Of a stretch of DNA of 8,720 nucleotides, positions 7,551 to 8,720 are shown in pieces. The notes under the pieces were generated by a model. It was not told where the DNA came from and ran no database searches. It saw only the letters and a list, made by a program, of their open reading frames with translations. The DNA is from an uncultured Faecalibacterium sp. (GTDB lineage Bacteria; Bacillota; Clostridia; Oscillospirales; Ruminococcaceae). Numbering within the stretch: position 1 is the first letter of the stretch; each line of letters starts with the position of its first letter. Made by a program: the position numbers and the translations under genes. The stretch lies in NCBI GenBank assembly GCA_945982465.1, contig CAMFSB010000054.1:1-8720 (forward strand), read 5' to 3'.

Positions 7551-7579
7551 ATTGTAGCGTGTTTGCGCGTTTGGCGCAA
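7551..7579 (-). promoter_or_regulatory. Promoter candidate for pfp2 (and pfp1)
   Basis: On the - strand, TTGCGC (7579-7574), a 17-base spacer, then TACAAT (7556-7551), five of six matches to the -10 consensus. It is 88 bases before the pfp2 ATG. The -35 hexamer is one arm of the inverted repeat at 7563-7579. Confidence 0.55.
7563..7579. repeat. Perfect inverted repeat over the pfp2 promoter (possible operator)
   Basis: TTGCGC (7563-7568), GTTTG, GCGCAA (7574-7579). One arm is the -35 hexamer of the pfp2 promoter and the other lies in its spacer, a placement suited to repression. It also falls just downstream of the likely + strand transcription start. No regulator is assignable. Confidence 0.4.
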
Positions 7580-7651
7580 GGGGAGAAACCTGCGTTTTTC
7601 ATACATTGTGCACAGAATTTTCGGGGCAAGACCAGGGGAAACTTAAAACTT

Positions 7652-8515
7652 ATGAGCATTTCAAGAGAGTACGATTCGGTTGCCCGGCGGCGCCGCCGCC
7701 TGCGCCGCCGCCTGCGCGGGTACGCGGCGTTTGCGGGCGCGGCGGCGTGCATCCTGCTGCTGGCGTGGGCCATCACCGCCGTGATCGAGGGCGGCAGCCG
7801 CCGCGGCTCCGTGCAGCAGGCCGCGCCGTCGTCCGGCACTTCGACCGGGGCCGCAGCTGAGCTGCTGGCGCCGCTGCCCATGCAGGGCGGCACGGCGGTC
7901 ACGCTGGCCCAGTACGGCCCGGTGCGGCAGACAGGGGAGTATACCCTGCTGGCCCGGGACGCCTCGGTCATCCGCCTGCCCGCCTGCGGCCAGGTGGACC
8001 TGGCCTATTTTGCGGACGCGGCCTTTTTGGGCGACAGCCTGACCGAGGGCTTTACGGAGTACCGCATCAACCTGTCGGGCGCGCTGATCTGCGGGTATGT
8101 GGGCGCGTCGCCCAATGCCATCGTCAACCGCACCACCGTCAAGCACCCGGAGCGCGGGGAGGAGATCGCACTGGATGTGCTGGCCGCCGCCGCGCCCAAA
8201 AAGCTGTATGTGCTGCTGGGCACCAACGCTTTGACCAGCACCGTCAGCGAGAAGGGCTGTTTGGCCTAGTACAGCCGGATGCGCGCCGCGAACGAGCAGC
8301 TGGCCACGCTGGCCGATGACAAGGGCTGCCTGTATCTGGACCTGTGGGAAGCGCTGGCCGACGAAAACGGCGATCTGAACCCGAGCTATGCCGCGCCCGA
8401 CGGCGTGCACCTGACGGCGGGCAATGGCTATACCGCCTGGGTGACTTATCTGCGCACCCACACCCGGTATGATGCAGCCAGCCCCTGGACGCCCGGCAGC
8501 GCCTATGCCGGGTAA
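7652..8515 (+). pseudogene. Membrane-anchored GDSL/SGNH hydrolase, interrupted by in-frame TAG
   Basis: The frame runs 288 codons from the ATG at 7652 to TAA at 8513-8515, broken once by TAG at 8267-8269 (codon 206). Residues 11-23 are Arg-rich and ~24-46 form one transmembrane helix, so an N-in, outside-facing enzyme tethered to the membrane is expected, followed by a low-complexity Ser/Ala/Gly linker (~47-75). SGNH marks are FLGDSLTEG (nucleophile S129), Gly in GYVGAS, LGTNA (N192) and, after the stop, PDGVHLT (D250, H253). The upstream product (205 aa) therefore lacks the catalytic Asp/His. The text around the stop reads CLA-stop-YSRM, where relatives commonly have an aromatic residue; a TAC to TAG change would explain it. 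Such enzymes act on acyl esters, often of cell-wall glycans; the substrate is unknown. A weak AGGGG lies upstream of the ATG. A sequencing error is a real alternative to a true pseudogene. Confidence 0.8.
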
Positions 8516-8539
8516 AGCGCCCGCCCCAAACCGAACCAT

Positions 8540-8588
8540 AAAAAAGCCGAGCCGGCAGGCCGCTGCAAAAGCAGCGCCTGCCGGCTCG
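8540..8588. terminator. Large hairpin, probably a bidirectional terminator
   Basis: CGAGCCGGCAGG (- strand reading) pairs with CCTGCCGGCTCG, then after a single bulged C an inner CGCTGC/GCAGCG closes a 4-base loop: about 18 bp in all (8548-8588). On the - strand it is followed by GC and TTTTTT (8545-8540), a good terminator for the gene ending at 8651. On the + strand GTTTGCATCGTTTT follows, so it can also serve the hydrolase gene that ends at 8515. A further GGCCCGC/GCGGGCC repeat lies at 8604-8629 without a U-tract. Confidence 0.8.
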
Positions 8589-8650
8589 TTTGCATCGTTT
8601 TGCGGCCCGCACGCTGGCCGCGGCGGGCCTTGCGGGGCAAAGGAGGAGAG

Positions 8651-8720
8651 TCAGTCCTTTTCCTCCCAGATCGGCTCTTTGAGCACCCAATTGCCAACCG
8701 CCATCATTTCAAAGACATCG
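8651..8720 (-). CDS. C-terminal end of an unidentified protein
   Basis: From the right edge the - strand is open for 22 codons and ends in TGA at 8653-8651. The visible end reads ...AVGNWVLKEPIWEEKD. It is supported as real by the strong terminator with U-tract about 60 bases downstream on the same strand and by an ordinary amino-acid composition. I do not recognise the family from so short a tail; no membrane segment or motif is evident. Confidence 0.55.
   Translation of the reverse strand, partial: DVFEMMAVGNWVLKEPIWEEKD

Noticed and set aside
4938..7646. Long + strand open frames opposite the two pfp genes (411 and 478 codons)
   Set aside because: Both resemble each other only because the sense genes are paralogues; no start signals or recognisable domains.
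8267..8269. Pyrrolysine or programmed stop read-through at the TAG
   Set aside because: SGNH hydrolases are not known Pyl proteins, there is no Pyl machinery or downstream stem-loop evidence in the window, and a one-base mutation or sequencing error is simpler.
8279..8515. Separate small gene starting at the ATG after the TAG
   Set aside because: It is the in-frame continuation of the hydrolase, carrying its last SGNH block; no ribosome site precedes that ATG.

Overview
The window looks like a chromosomal segment of a G+C-rich member of the Firmicutes/Clostridia. The best guess is an Oscillospiraceae-type gut anaerobe (Faecalibacterium, Subdoligranulum or Gemmiger relatives), but this is inferred from protein style, AGGAG-type ribosome sites, a PPi-type glycolytic gene set and overall composition, not from any marker gene. 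The core from about 524 to 8515 is strongly G+C-rich. The first ~390 bases are clearly AT-rich (23 G/C in the first 60 bases).

Layout, left to right. Bases 1-302 (+ strand) hold the 3' part of a small glyoxalase/VOC-family gene. It converges on the main cluster across a strong hairpin at 393-423. From 7463 down to 524 (- strand) runs a six-gene carbohydrate cluster, in transcription order: pfp2, pfp1, a YhcH/NanQ-like gene, pgk, tpiA, gpmI. The two pfp genes are tandem paralogues of PPi-type phosphofructokinase. pgk, tpiA and gpmI encode phosphoglycerate kinase, triosephosphate isomerase and cofactor-independent phosphoglycerate mutase. Aldolase, GAPDH and enolase are not in the window.

The cluster is probably not one simple operon. 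A good sigma-A promoter lies in front of pgk (-10 at 4252-4257) and a second candidate lies in front of pfp2 (-10 at 7551-7556). Near-perfect intrinsic terminators sit inside the cluster, between pfp1 and the YhcH-like gene and between pgk and tpiA, each just before the next gene. These suggest uncoupled or attenuated expression of segments of the pathway.

To the right of pfp2, reading divergently on the + strand, is a membrane-anchored GDSL/SGNH hydrolase gene (7652-8515). It is interrupted by one in-frame TAG at 8267-8269, with the frame fully open on both sides and the catalytic Asp/His encoded after the stop. A large hairpin (8540-8588) follows, probably a bidirectional terminator, and then the last ~22 codons of a - strand gene that runs off the right edge.

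Functionally the cluster links fructose-6-phosphate phosphorylation by pyrophosphate to the triose and lower glycolytic steps. I see no CRISPR array, tRNA, rRNA, insertion sequence or phage gene. The most notable points are the interrupted hydrolase, the tandem PFP pair with an Asn in the usual GGDD motif, and the terminators embedded within the glycolytic cluster.
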